This document shows positions 52,701-61,124 of a DNA stretch of 64,000 nucleotides, piece after piece. The DNA lies in assembly GCF_964340395.1 (NCBI RefSeq), contig NC_135552.1, positions 16,969,194 through 17,033,193 of the forward strand, read 5' to 3'. Numbering within the stretch: position 1 is the stretch's first letter; every line of letters starts with the position of its first letter. The notes under the pieces were generated by a model, which did not search any database, was not told where the DNA came from, and saw nothing but the letters and a program-made list of their open reading frames with translations. The DNA comes from Glandiceps talaboti. Taxonomy: Eukaryota; Hemichordata; Enteropneusta; Spengelidae. The position numbers and the translations under genes were made by a program.

Positions 52701-54099
52701 TGTACAAGGAAATAGAAGTAAACTGTTACCATTTTATCCTTTTGCATGAAAAATAATTTAACACTGGGATCGGTCAGGTTATCGGAAACACACTTTTTTT
52801 TTATCATTTGCACAATTTCATAATTGATTTAAAATGTGCTTTGTTGATTTTCCATCAATATGGGTGAAATTTTAGCTTTGCAATGAGCATGTCAATATGT
52901 AGTCTTGCTGCTGGACCCCTCTGGCTATTCTGCTCACTGTGAAGTCAACTGAAGGTTGCTAGTGAGGGCGATAGATCAGAAGAAAGCCTGAGGTCTAGCA
53001 GCTAGACTAGTCAACATGTTGTGCATATGATTTCCATCAAAAGAGGAGATAAAATTGCACCTTTACAATTGCCTTGCTTGTTTTTAATAATTTGATTTTA
53101 ACACTTAAAAGCTGTTCTAACACTTACTCATGCTAAGCTGTTATTTTTTTCTGTAAATGTTTTTACACCATTCAGATTCACAATATCATCCTTGCAACTA
53201 CAAACATATTAGAAGATATGCTAGGTATTAAACTCACCATTTTCTCCAAGATGTTCTTGAAGTCTCTGTACAAGTTCTGCTTTGTTTCCCTTACTATCTA
53301 ATCCTTTCTCCTGAAGAAGTTTCCTGAGTTCTGCAACCTGAATAAAACAGAGTTTACAGTTATTATTAGATTCTGATTTCAAATCTGAGTTTTTATAAAC
53401 CAACAGCTCCAAGCCTGAGATTATTTGGCCATATTATTACTAGTGATCTGATCTCATGCAAGACAATTCAGCGAAAATTTGGACAAATTTAGTGAAAATG
53501 GAAAGTGATTCTTATCTAAGTGACAATAAAGTATTTTGAAATATGTGGAAGATCCTGAGATGGGAAAGAAAGTGAAGAAAGTCCCACTAAACTGACTACG
53601 TCCACTCCTACAAATTACAATGAAGCATGTGTTGGCACCTTGGTGCATGGTGGTAAACTCCATTGATTGTATCATGTATTGTTGTCATTTGTGAATCAAT
53701 GATGGCAGGGGTTTGTACTCATCGACACGTAGACAACCGCCACGGCCATCTTGAACATGCTTCTGCCAGTGATAATCGATTGGACAGGGCAAACAATAAA
53801 ATTTTCCATTCAATGGTATTACGTACAATTTGTATACGGGGTACGTATGCTTTCATTTTTCAACAGTCTTGCGGGATCTGATCATGACACGCTGACCAGA
53901 TCGATGACTGAACTAGGTACAAATGCCGATCGCTATTGCATTTACATTCGTACATTACAGTATTGTAACAGTTTACGTGAATAGCCATGACAGCATGGAC
54001 AGCTGAAGTATGAATGGCTTAAAAATCAAAGTTGCTTTAAAGTTGGATCAGCGCTTGGAAACGTACCTTGAGTTTCTTCATATCCACGAGTTCCGCCAT
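30484..54099 (-). CDS. SARNP: SAP domain-containing ribonucleoprotein (242 aa)
   Basis: Nine exons: 54099-54067 (ATG), 53337-53238, 34665-34622, 34020-33820, 33408-33332, 32687-32618, 32094-32023, 31188-31096 and 30522-30484 (TAG). They total 729 nt, exactly 243 codons, all GT-AG. SARNP (CIP29, yeast Tho1) is a nuclear mRNP protein associated with the TREX mRNA-export machinery. The N-terminus ([19 protein letters not shown], then [19 protein letters not shown]) is a SAP helix-extension-helix DNA-binding motif at about residues 6-42. A Glu/Asp-rich linker follows, including [10 protein letters not shown]. The C-terminal half carries five basic RFG motifs: [29 protein letters not shown] and KRAERFG at the very end. 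This repeated RFG pattern is typical of the family. It is slightly longer than human SARNP because of the acidic linker exon. Intron 2 is 18.6 kb and contains the 15.6-kb transposon-like element, which leaves the exons and frame undisturbed. Confidence 0.95.
32755..32848. mobile_element. Short MITE, copy 2 (about 95 bp)
   Basis: Second copy of the family at 22405-22506: CATCGTCGCAAACCATGACC at the left end and GCTCTGGTTTGCGAGAATGC at the right. It is in a SARNP intron, about 70 bases upstream (gene sense) of exon 6. Confidence 0.75.
33107..33298. repeat. (CA)n/(CAGA)n microsatellite
   Basis: About 190 bp of CA-rich repeat in a SARNP intron, starting about 34 bases from the donor of exon 5. 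Cys/Val and His/Thr frames across it are artefacts. Confidence 0.95.
35731..35882. repeat. (CA)n and (ATAC)n microsatellite
   Basis: Interrupted CA runs with ATACAT blocks. It sits about 130 bases outside the left end of the large element, in SARNP intron 2. Confidence 0.9.
36009..36049. repeat. Left outer terminal inverted repeat with adjacent CTA
   Basis: CTA (36009-36011) is followed by a 38-bp inverted repeat running from TAGTCCAGTTGCC to GGTTAACCT. It pairs with 51617-51653; the only difference is six versus five G residues in the GGTTTTGGGG run. Confidence 0.85.
36252..36325. repeat. 37-bp tandem duplication in the left subterminal region
   Basis: Two consecutive copies of a unit beginning AAAAGTCATATTTACTTGTT. 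The unit is absent at the right end. It explains part of why the left outer and inner repeats are about 320 bases apart while those on the right are about 130 apart. Confidence 0.85.
36369..36405. repeat. Left inner inverted repeat (37 bp, perfect)
   Basis: Starts TTAAAGGTATATTATCTGCA and ends in ACTATTTTTTT. It is the exact reverse complement of 51449-51485 and lies about 240 bases upstream of the plus-strand element gene. Confidence 0.9.
36599..36606. promoter_or_regulatory. CRE-like palindrome upstream of the element's plus-strand gene
   Basis: TGACGTCA, the consensus cAMP-response/ATF element, lies 41 bases before the first ATG. A near match (TGACGTCG, 51240-51247) lies upstream of the other element gene. 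The functional role is inferred from the motif only. Confidence 0.35.
36647..46328 (+). CDS. DDE/RNase H-like transposase-type protein of the large element (791 aa)
   Basis: Thirteen exons: 36647-36858, 38919-39053, 39170-39379, 39702-39764, 41053-41151, 41638-41962, 42365-42647, 42877-43113, 43660-43736, 44258-44362, 44823-45037, 45513-45677 and 46079-46328 (stop). They sum to 2376 nt, exactly 792 codons, all GT-AG. A second possible start ([13 protein letters not shown]) lies 17 codons in. The N-terminus is basic, with a helical stretch ending [13 protein letters not shown]. Then comes an acidic region with an Asp run, and a Cys/His patch ([15 protein letters not shown]). The core has GDGRMDSPG (D444, D448), VVTDAH (D512), [15 protein letters not shown] (D533) and VVNEHQW (E595), in the order expected of an RNase H-fold DDE transposase; which acids are catalytic is inference. 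The C-terminus is basic. I recall similar multicopy uncharacterised proteins in fish and cnidarians. It lies antisense to SARNP, inside its intron. Confidence 0.8.
38099..38272. repeat. (TA)n microsatellites, two runs
   Basis: TA runs at about 38099-38120 and 38193-38271 in intron 1 of the plus-strand element gene. A shorter one lies near 38755-38773. Confidence 0.93.
39238..39310 (+). repeat. (GAT)n/(GATG)n run inside exon 3 of the element gene
   Basis: The repeat encodes an Asp-rich tract in the 791-aa element protein. Repeat length varies readily by slippage but stays in frame here because the unit is a triplet. The His-rich and Ser-rich minus-strand frames are shadows. Confidence 0.8.
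40473..40695. repeat. Degenerate tandem pair of units of about 165 bp
   Basis: Two related units, each with CAAA(C/G)TTTGTA, a GGCATACATATGCA-like word and ATGATATGATCCAATATGGC or its variant GTGATACGATCCAAAATGGC. The preceding bases (40380-40440) contain TTAGTCCCACTGGACGAATT and look like the head of the same dispersed element. It lies in intron 4 of the plus-strand element gene. Confidence 0.5.
40696..40734. repeat. 39-nt cytosine homopolymer
   Basis: An uninterrupted run of C in intron 4 of the plus-strand element gene, giving a G-run on the SARNP-sense transcript. It is the longest of many G/C homopolymers in the window. Confidence 0.9.
46329..47701. other. Convergent intergenic spacer inside the element
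   Basis: About 1.4 kb between the stops of the two element genes, presumably holding both 3' untranslated regions. A TATG microsatellite lies at about 47435-47495. The long frame at 47215-47778 on the minus strand overlaps the downstream side of the ballast gene and has no recognisable features. Confidence 0.6.
47702..51113 (-). CDS. P2X7 cytoplasmic ballast-domain protein of the large element (359 aa)
   Basis: Four exons: 51113-51036 ([18 protein letters not shown]), 49305-48811, 48695-48453 and 47965-47702 (stop). All introns are phase 0; the total is 1080 nt, exactly 360 codons. Residues 1-26 are acidic. Exon 2 is basic and disordered, with [15 protein letters not shown], about 14 six-residue TSGRAS-type repeats and a short charged helix. 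From about residue 200 it matches the intracellular ballast of vertebrate P2X7: a Leu-rich helix, a Cys cluster [12 protein letters not shown]...LCC (C243, C245, C248, C259, C260, C267), then [31 protein letters not shown] (C334, C335) and GQYTGF near the end. In P2X7 this domain binds zinc and guanine nucleotide. There are no transmembrane segments or extracellular ATP-binding domain, so it is not an ion channel. The basic tail suggests nucleic-acid binding, which is inference. It is convergent with the transposase-like gene. Confidence 0.85.
48895..49135 (-). repeat. In-frame 18-bp coding minisatellite (TSGRAS repeats)
   Basis: About 14 units of 18 bp, read on the minus strand as Thr-Ser-Gly-Arg-Ala-Ser. 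Ten consecutive units are identical at protein level, and the rest are variants such as SRGRAS and TRGRAS. The long frames on the plus strand and in the other minus frame are shadows of this repeat. Confidence 0.9.
49402..49480. repeat. (CA)n-(CATA)n microsatellite
   Basis: Simple repeat in intron 1 of the ballast-domain gene, about 100 bases upstream of its exon 2 acceptor. Confidence 0.93.
50745..50954. mobile_element. 190-bp foldback element with 10-bp target duplication
   Basis: The element at 50755-50944 has terminal inverted repeats starting (T/A)AGCTGCAATAATTGTAGCG. Its arms of about 80 bp are nearly complementary, including GCTGCGGTTTTGAT and CGTCTGTTTTGGTGACTTTT. Both sides carry the exact 10-bp direct repeat GGTCCGGTCA (50745-50754 and 50945-50954). 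A 9-11-bp duplication is characteristic of Mutator-like elements, so a non-autonomous MULE-type foldback is the best guess. It is inserted in intron 1 of the ballast-domain gene, nested inside the larger element. Confidence 0.85.
51449..51485. repeat. Right inner inverted repeat (37 bp, perfect)
   Basis: Exact reverse complement of 36369-36405. It lies about 335 bases upstream of the ballast-domain gene's ATG. Confidence 0.9.
51617..51656. repeat. Right outer terminal inverted repeat with adjacent CTA
   Basis: A 37-bp inverted copy of the left end, followed by CTA at 51654-51656. The sequence after it (TCAGACTTC) would join the left flank to give TTCAGCCCTATCA, which is found intact at about 51830. 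Confidence 0.85.
51770..51880. repeat. Diverged copy of the element's insertion-site region
   Basis: ATCACAC, TAGACTGTA, GTCATG and TTCAGCCCTATCA occur here in the same order as in the left flank at 35953-36011, with the last word continuing as in the right flank. About 55 bp of the left flank align loosely. It appears to be a duplicated intronic sequence that preserves an uninterrupted version of the target. Confidence 0.6.
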
Positions 54100-55301
54100 T
54101 TTGATACGATTGAAAACGACACCCGGATGTTAAACTTTGACCTCGACCTCCTGGGCGACCTCAGAATTTATCGTCTGTGTACAATGTGGTACCTCTGTGA
54201 ATCACGTTTAGTGTAGTTTTCGACAGACTTTGCGTGTGGGCACTGGTGAAATATCGTATGGTAAAGAGATGTGAAACAATGAGTAAATAGCCAAGAACGT
54301 GACCCCCCAAATCGTGTCAGTGCAGTTCTTATGAAATCTACGACCACACGCGCCCTCTACGACAGATTTGAAGATTTTCCCGTTTTTTCATTGTTTTGTC
54401 TAGCATAATGGACATTTGCACTATCTTGTCTCGAGTATATTTCCCTTGAACTTTCAGCTCATGGCATGTCGAGTCAGAGCTGTCATGCCAATATGTCGAA
54501 TAAGACAAGCAGCTCTTAGTCTTATGAGGTTTATATTATCACTAGTGCACTACACTATGTAGTATGTGTACACAGGTTTGTAACTGAGGCTGTGCTTCTT
54601 AAAATTGACATATACTTCCAGCACTAACTTATTCTATAGCGAAAATGTCATATTACTCATGTCTTTGTCTTGCTCATTACTCCTCCTTCCTATTTAATAG
54701 ATAGATACCCAAATTTACACACACACACACACACACACACTGAACTAAGGCCAAAAATATATATATATATCTGGTTCTGGTCAGCGCGCGTGCCCTGAAT
54801 ATCCTGACGTCGATCCTTTTTTTCCAATAATTTTTGCTTTCCCGTTCCTTATTTATTCCTGATATCAGGAGAACAAGCAACTGAAATCTACCCTAGATGC
54901 CAAGACGGCTTAAATACAAAGCCTAAACTGCTTCGAAGAAAAAGGAAGTTTTTCAAGAGATAAATATGATAGAACAGAGTATGTAAAGTGTCAAAAAAAT
55001 GTGTATTTACTTATTTGCCAAAAAAAAAAAAAAAAAAAAATTAGGGGAAACAAAAAATTTGCGTCGTTGTACCACTTATAAAAGTATACCCTGACCAGAA
55101 CCAGATATTTTTTTTTTGGCCTAATACACAAAAGTACCCACGAAAGTACAGCACACTATAATATTACAAGAGCCTTTATTAGTAGAATGGATCTCCTTCA
55201 TGAGATGTCACATTTCAGAAAACCTACAGAAACAACTATTCTTGATTTGTGGATAATTCAAGAGTTGTACTGCTGGGAGAGTACAAACTCTTACTGTTTG
55301 T
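54100..55301. other. Intergenic, SARNP 5' side to zinc-finger 3' side
   Basis: The SARNP promoter is expected immediately right of 54099. A CA run lies at 54718-54740, and the inverted-repeat element described separately fills 54744-55124. No coding sequence seen. Confidence 0.55.
54744..55124. mobile_element. Inverted-repeat element of about 380 bp
   Basis: The left end reads AGGCCAAAAATAT then ATCTGGTTCTGGTCAG; the right end is the inverse, CTGACCAGAACCAGATAT then TTTTTGGCCT. The terminal repeats of about 30 bp differ mainly in their AT or T run lengths. The interior is AT-rich without a frame, as in a MITE. Confidence 0.7.
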
Positions 55302-58300
55302 TCAAGTCATTTGGCGGCACACCAACATGTGCTTTGTTAAGTCACCATTTCGTTTAAACCTTACATCACATTCTTTACATTGGAATGGCTTTTCATTCGA
55401 GTGCACTATTCGATGTTGTCTGAGGTAGCGTTCCTTCTTAAACCCTTTGCCACACTGTTTACATTCAAATTTTGCTGTCAGTCTCAGATCATCACAAAGA
55501 CTTTTATTTTTGCCAATACATTTGTTTACTTGTGACTTTTCTACGTGTCTTTTAAACAGATATTCATACTTAAATTCTCTACCACACTCTTCACATACAA
55601 AGGGTATTTTAAAGTGGACCTTCATGTGTCTCTTCAGAAGCCCATGTGTGCGAAACACTTTCTCACAGTTTTTACAAGGAAAAGCACTTTCCTCAGGGTG
55701 AATCTTCAGGTGTGTTTTTAAATGGCTCTTCAAATAAAACGATTTAGCACAATGTTGACAAGGAAACATCTGTCCATTTGTGTGGAATTTCATATGTGCC
55801 TTCAAACTCGTACCTTTGTTGAAAACTTTTCCACACTCTTCACATAAAAAAGTGCCTTCGTGTGTATGCATCTCCATATGGCACTTTAATGCTTTGGCAG
55901 TTTTAAATGCCTTAATACACTCCTTACATCTAAATGGTCTTTCATTTGAGTGAACTATCAGGTGATCTTTAAGAGCGCGTTTCCTCTGGAAGCTTTTACC
56001 ACAACAATTACATGCAAACTCTTCCGCTGCTGTAGTGGGTTCACTATTGTTCAGTTGAGTCTCCTGTTTTGCAATGCTGCTTACAATATCTTCATTCACA
56101 TCACAGCTGTTGTTACGATCGATATCACACTCTACACGACTTAATGTGTTTCCACCTTTGTGAGTTCTCATATGGTACTTTAGACTATGCCTCAACTTGT
56201 ATGCTCTTCCGCACTGTTTACACACAAAAGCCTTTACATCTGAGTGGATGCTTCGGTGATCTTTTAGGCCATTGCGTTGGGTAAAACCTTTCCCACAAAC
56301 TTCACATACAAATGGTTTTTTATCCAAGTGAATCCTTAGGTGGCAAGTAAGATTACTTCTTTCATTGAAACCTTTACCACACTCTTCACATTTGAATGCT
56401 CGTTCATTTTTGTGCCCCAATACATGTCTATTAAGACTACATTTCTGCTGAAAACCTTTCCCACATTCTTCACACACGTATGGCCTTTCATTAGTATGGC
56501 ATCTTTTATGTATTTTTAGATATTTTTTTAAAACGAAGCCTTTACCACATTCATCACACAAAAATATTATTTCGTTTTTATGAATCCTCTCATGTTGCCT
56601 CAAGGCCCAAATCCCGCAAAATCTCTTACCACACTCTTCACACACATATGGTTTTTCATTAGAGTGCGTTCTTTCATGTGCCTCCAAATAAGAAAGCCCA
56701 AAATAACCTTTGCCACACTCTTTACAAACAAATGGTCTTTCCATCCTATGAATTCTCCTCACATGAGCTTTCAATCTTGCTAATCTGGGATAGCTTTTAC
56801 CACAATCATTACAGGTGAAAGGTTTTTCATTTGCATGGGTCAATCTGTTGTGTTGCACAAATGTGATTTCTATGTTGAAATTTTCATCACATTTATTGCA
56901 AAAGAATCGTCTTTTTTCTCTGTGTCTTTGAGCTTTACTTTTTTTTGGTTTTGTGATACTAGAATTGTGATTTTTTACTTTCTTTGTATGGCTTCTCTTG
57001 TGAGTTTCTAGATTTTCATCTGTATGAAAACTGTCACCACATTCTCCACAAATGTAGAGCTGTTGTGCATGGCTTCTCTTGTGAGTTTCTAGATTTCCAT
57101 CTGTATGAAAACTGTCACCACATTCTCCACAAATGTAGAGCTGTCGTGCATGGCTTCTCTTGTGAGTTGCTAGATTTTCATCTGTATGAAAACTGTCACC
57201 ACATTCTTCACAAATGTAGCGCTGTTGTGTATGGCTTCTCTTGTGAGTTGCTAGATTTTCATCTGTATGAAAACTGTCACCACATTCTCCACAAATGTAG
57301 AGCTGTCGTGTATGGCTTCTCTTGTGAGTTGCTAGATTTTCATCTGTATGAAAACTGTCACCACATTCTCCACAAATGTAGAGCTGTCGTGCATGGCTTC
57401 TCTTGTGAGTTGCTAGATTTTCATCTGTATGAAAACTGTCACCACATTCTTCACAAATGTAGAGCTGTTGTGTATGGCTTCTCTTGTGAGTTGCTAGATT
57501 TTCATCTGTATGAAAACTGTCACCACATTCTTCACAAATGTAGAGCTGTCGTGTATGGCTTCTCTTGTGAGTTGCTAGATTTTCATCTGTATGAAAACTG
57601 TCACCACATTCTTCACAAATGTAGAGCTGTCGTGCATGGCTTCTCTTGTGAGTTTCTAGATTTTCTTCTGTATGAAATCTGTCACCACATTCTTCACAAA
57701 TGTAGAGCTGTCGTGGATGGCTTCTCTTGTGAGTTTCTAGATTTTCTTCTGTAAGAAAACTGTCACCACATTCTCCACAAATGTAGAGCTGCCGTGCATG
57801 GCTTCTCTTGTGAGTTGCTAGATTTTCTTCTGTATGAAAACTGTCACCACATTCTTCACAAATGTAGAGCTGTCGTGGATGGCTTCTCTTGTGGGTTTCT
57901 AGGTTTTCACCTGTATGAAAACTGACACCGCATTCTCCACAAATGTAGAGCTGTCGTGCATGGCTTCTCTTGTGAGCTTCTAGGTTTTCACCTGTATGAA
58001 AACTGTCACCACATTCTCCACAAATGTAGCGCTGTTGTTCACTTCTTATGTGGCTGACCATGTGCATATTCAAATCATCACCTCCACTGAAACATTCACC
58101 ACATATATCACAAGTAACTGACTGTTCATGTCTCTGGTTTATCATTAGTTCTTTAACAGTTTCCCTTCCATGAGTAGTTTTGTGAACTTCATCGATGTCA
58201 TTTAATTTTTGATCTGAATGTGTTTTCATGTGTCTTGTGACTTCAGACATGTCACGAAAGACCCTATCATATTGTGCTAGTCTTTTATGAGTTGCTGTGT

Positions 58301-59210
58301 GCCATATCTGATGACGAGATTCCCCAAAAGCTTTACCACCATCTTTACCCACAAATGGTGTATTGTTCATATGCACTTTCATGTGTTTCACGAAACTGTT
58401 TCGACTATGCAGTACTTTACCACATTTTTTACAAGTTGAGTGGGTTTTCACGTGTTCATTCAGATTTTCTCTTCCAATTATAGAGACTCCACAAACATAA
58501 CACTTGAATTGTAAAACACTGTCAACTTTACGAAGAGGAGTTAAAGCATTTTTGCTGCTTGAACTTGATTCCATATGAGGGAGATCTTCTGTATTGCTGA
58601 TATAATGAACACGCCTGTGTACAGTTTCCTTCACACTTTCACAATTCTCATTCCGATTCAAATTCACATTTGAACCTTGTGTTACTTTGTTTGTTGTCTG
58701 TACATTCATTAGAATTGGTCCTTCAGGAACATTAGGCACAGAGAACTGACTGTTTTGCGTGTTCCTCCTGATATCCTCACCCATATTTAACTGTTCAACT
58801 ACATTGCTATGGTCTCTTTCTGCAAAGATACTCATGTCCTCTCTTTCATTGTCTTCACTGACAACTTTCCAATAATTCTGTCCATTGTCATCATTATACT
58901 GCTCCTCTGGCCACACACATTCTGTTTTAAGTGCAATTTTCTCTTTCAAAATGTCGCACTTATTATCAGTTGTCTGCAGTTCTACTTTACTGACAGTTTG
59001 GGTAAAGTCGTAAAGTTGATGTTGTTTGTACACAAAATTGCTTGCCATCGTTTCAGTTACTTCCTGGTGACACTGGTTTAGATATTCAGTGACCTCTCCT
59101 TTGATGTCAGCCGTCTTTATGTTTTCCATATGTGTGGAAGTTTTCTGGTGACATTGAGATATATGCTTGCTGTTTTCAGGAGATTCCGGTTTGCTTTCTA
59201 CTTCCTCCAT
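55302..59210 (-). CDS. C2H2 zinc-finger protein with a homogenised 13-finger array (1302 aa)
   Basis: One long coding exon. I start it at the ATG at 59210 (MEEVESKPESPENSK) because a splice acceptor (TTCGATAAATAT read in reverse ends ...CGAACAG) lies just upstream; the frame also extends to 59288. The first 260 residues or so are polar with no recognised KRAB, SCAN or BTB domain. Then come about five fingers, two of them degenerate, and 13 tandem fingers of 27 residues with the consensus YICGECGDSFHTDENLATH. Next is a basic linker (KPKKSKAQRHREKRR), then nine and finally eight more diverse fingers (FVCKECGKGYFG, FKCEECGKGFNERSNL and others) separated by a Ser/Glu spacer. That is about 35 fingers in all, so sequence-specific nuclear DNA or RNA binding is likely. 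Linkers in the array are HARQL/HTRQL rather than TGEKP. The protein ends at 55302 with KHMLVCRQMT. A 5' exon may lie near 61.9 kb. Confidence 0.93.
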   Translation of the reverse strand: MEEVESKPESPENSKHISQCHQKTSTHMENIKTADIKGEVTEYLNQCHQEVTETMASNFVYKQHQLYDFTQTVSKVELQTTDNKCDILKEKIALKTECVWPEEQYNDDNGQNYWKVVSEDNEREDMSIFAERDHSNVVEQLNMGEDIRRNTQNSQFSVPNVPEGPILMNVQTTNKVTQGSNVNLNRNENCESVKETVHRRVHYISNTEDLPHMESSSSSKNALTPLRKVDSVLQFKCYVCGVSIIGRENLNEHVKTHSTCKKCGKVLHSRNSFVKHMKVHMNNTPFVGKDGGKAFGESRHQIWHTATHKRLAQYDRVFRDMSEVTRHMKTHSDQKLNDIDEVHKTTHGRETVKELMINQRHEQSVTCDICGECFSGGDDLNMHMVSHIRSEQQRYICGECGDSFHTGENLEAHKRSHARQLYICGECGVSFHTGENLETHKRSHPRQLYICEECGDSFHTEENLATHKRSHARQLYICGECGDSFLTEENLETHKRSHPRQLYICEECGDRFHTEENLETHKRSHARQLYICEECGDSFHTDENLATHKRSHTRQLYICEECGDSFHTDENLATHKRSHTQQLYICEECGDSFHTDENLATHKRSHARQLYICGECGDSFHTDENLATHKRSHTRQLYICGECGDSFHTDENLATHKRSHTQQRYICEECGDSFHTDENLATHKRSHARQLYICGECGDSFHTDGNLETHKRSHAQQLYICGECGDSFHTDENLETHKRSHTKKVKNHNSSITKPKKSKAQRHREKRRFFCNKCDENFNIEITFVQHNRLTHANEKPFTCNDCGKSYPRLARLKAHVRRIHRMERPFVCKECGKGYFGLSYLEAHERTHSNEKPYVCEECGKRFCGIWALRQHERIHKNEIIFLCDECGKGFVLKKYLKIHKRCHTNERPYVCEECGKGFQQKCSLNRHVLGHKNERAFKCEECGKGFNERSNLTCHLRIHLDKKPFVCEVCGKGFTQRNGLKDHRSIHSDVKAFVCKQCGRAYKLRHSLKYHMRTHKGGNTLSRVECDIDRNNSCDVNEDIVSSIAKQETQLNNSEPTTAAEEFACNCCGKSFQRKRALKDHLIVHSNERPFRCKECIKAFKTAKALKCHMEMHTHEGTFLCEECGKVFNKGTSLKAHMKFHTNGQMFPCQHCAKSFYLKSHLKTHLKIHPEESAFPCKNCEKVFRTHGLLKRHMKVHFKIPFVCEECGREFKYEYLFKRHVEKSQVNKCIGKNKSLCDDLRLTAKFECKQCGKGFKKERYLRQHRIVHSNEKPFQCKECDVRFKRNGDLTKHMLVCRQMT
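56985..58040 (-). repeat. 81-bp coding tandem repeat, 13 zinc-finger units
   Basis: Thirteen units, each encoding one C-x2-C-x12-H-x3-H finger. Helix contact positions are almost constant (Thr at -1, Glu at 2, Asn at 3, Thr at 6); variation is mainly G/E after the first Cys, D/E in the helix and A/T/P-R/Q in the linker. Near-identity at DNA level indicates recent unequal exchange or conversion. The 256-aa frame on the plus strand is a shadow. Confidence 0.93.
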
Positions 59211-59537
59211 GTCTTGTAAACAGTTAATGTACACCTTTGGTATCTGTTCGATAAATATGAAAGAAAATCTTATAATGGATAGATACATATATCTAAAAAA
59301 GAATACTAACTCTTCTAAACTTCTCTGTCAAACAATTCAGCAGTTAAAAGACACAACTAATACTGAGTAACAGAACCAGATCACTGCAATTTCATCAGAA
59401 AAATAGGCAAGTATTATAAGCTGTTAATTACATGAACAACGATTCTCAAAAGTCTTATTTCTAATACTTTTAAAAAAATTTTTTAGATAGTACTAGTAAA
59501 GGAGAACCTAGCCTACATGAAGACTTGAAAACGGCTA

Positions 59538-59685
59538 TCGCTATACTAATCCACCACAGGCACTCAAATCAATCGCTATACTAATCAACCACAGGCACTC
59601 GAATCAATATGTATGATTTTTTTTTTAAATATGTATGTTTACATACATTTTTTTTAAATCATACACATTGATTCGAGTGCCTGTG
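59538..59685. repeat. Hairpin and short duplication
   Basis: 59590-59685 is an inverted repeat: CACAGGCACTCGAATCAAT... pairs with ...ATTGATTCGAGTGCCTGTG, with arms of about 45 bp. A direct 38-bp duplication containing TCGCTATACTAATC and CCACAGGCACTC lies at its left. Confidence 0.85.
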
Positions 59686-59775
59686 CTAATCCTCTATCCT
59701 AACTGACATTCTGAATATTTGCAATCTGTTTCTTAGTCTGGATGCCAACGTGGTTTCTATTCTAACTAAACAACC

Positions 59776-60043
59776 TCTGGTCAAAGTCCCTCAATCAGCA
59801 CAAAAAGTTGTTCACCCAATCAGTGAACCCAAACTATTATAGTGACACAGTCTCTATGAGAGACTGTGTTATTGGTTAGAATTTTGTGAGTGATTAACAA
59901 AGACATGATGTTAATGACTGTGTGGGTGGCTGTGGATGAATTTTGCATCTCATGCATCTCAGGACTTCTGGAGTAACGACTTTGACTATATATACTGTGA
60001 TTGGAGGTGTAAATGGTAATGATACTGTATAGGAACTAGACTA
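59776..60043. repeat. Dispersed repeat R, copy 1
   Basis: Contains TCAAAGTCCCTCAATCAGCA, GATTAACAAAGACATGATGT and GACTGTGTGGGTGGCTGTGG, and ends near GTATAGGAACTAGACTA. It is shared in the same order with 61125-61466 and 63347-63609. Confidence 0.85.
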
Positions 60044-60120
60044 TCTGTTAGTAGTTTACGATGAGAATCACACATTGCTAGTATTTAAGCCCACCCTGCC
60101 ATACATAATGTATGCAAAAT

Positions 60121-60213
60121 ATAAGTATCAATAGACACAGTGGAAAGATAAACAACAAGGCGGAGCCGCATTGTTTATCTTTCCACCAGGTGTTGAGGTG
60201 TCTATTGTACTTA
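60121..60213. repeat. 93-bp hairpin
   Basis: ATAAGTATCAATAGACACAG and TGGAAAGATAAACAA pair with TTGTTTATCTTTCCA and GTGTCTATTGTACTTAT. The loop is the GC-rich AGGCGGAGCCGCA. Confidence 0.85.
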
Positions 60214-60587
60214 TGCCAGACAAGTTCACAGGATAGCAGGATTAGTCCAACTCACCCTTGCTAGACTAGATTAAGATAAAGTACACACTGTCTCACCCCT
60301 TGCCAGGCTAGGTGATGATAATACTGAGATAAAAGTGTACACATTCGGATGGGGACACACACAGCATGCAGTGTTCATGGCGAAACAAATAAGCCATGCA
60401 ACATTCACAAGTCCTGATATGGCTGAACAACGAGACGTGTCCTATGTTATAGTGTAGCTCATATGAAGATATGTGTAAAATTCGTTTTGTAAATGTAAAT
60501 ATAAGTTAAATTTGAATAGAATGGATATACATGGGTCAGCAGGTCATATTTACATCACCCACTAATATTAATAAGTAATATCATAGC

Positions 60588-61047
60588 ATCACTGAAATCA
60601 CAGCCACTTGTGAACTAATGTTCCATTCCAGGATGGTGCTATTCTAGGCTAAGACTTGGAGGATCATAATACAAAATAATGATGTTATTAAAGGTATTTA
60701 CAATATTTGAAAATTACCGTTACTGTGACTGTAGCAACTAATGTTCCATTCCAGGATGGTGTTATGTAGTCTAGGATGATCATAATACAAAATAATAACT
60801 TTACTAAAGGTATTTACGATATTCGAAAATTACCGTTACGTGACTATAGAAGACTCAAGTTAGGAAACCGAAGGTGGTTACAAGGCATGCATTGGAGATA
60901 CACGACAATTTCAACGATCTGTTTTAATTCCGAAATCAACAAATTCAACCAAAATATAATTATGATCATCCTAGCCTAGAATAACACCATCCTTGAATGG
61001 AACATTAATAGTTCACATGTGACTGCGAGTGAAATGCAGTGAATGAA
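60588..61047. mobile_element. Inverted-repeat element with an internal duplication
   Basis: The left part (TGTGAACTAATGTTCCATTC, then CAGGATGGTG and TCTAGGCTA) recurs inverted at about 60965-61025. Within it, a unit of about 120 bp with GATCATAATACAAAATAAT and GAAAATTACCGTTAC is duplicated in tandem (about 60614-60735 and 60736-60850). Non-coding. Confidence 0.7.
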
Positions 61048-61124
61048 CTGGGATTTGTGGTTTGAGTAGTCTGGATGTTAACTATGGTTTCTGACAGTCT
61101 GGATGCCAACTGTGGTTTCAGACT

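Noticed and set aside
52900-53030. Possible repeat sharing a TCTAGCTGCTAGACC word with about 15888
   Set aside because: Similarity is limited to about 25 bases around a self-complementary word, which is too little to call a family.
56984-57754. 256-aa plus-strand repeat protein
   Set aside because: Shadow of the 81-bp zinc-finger repeat on the opposite strand.
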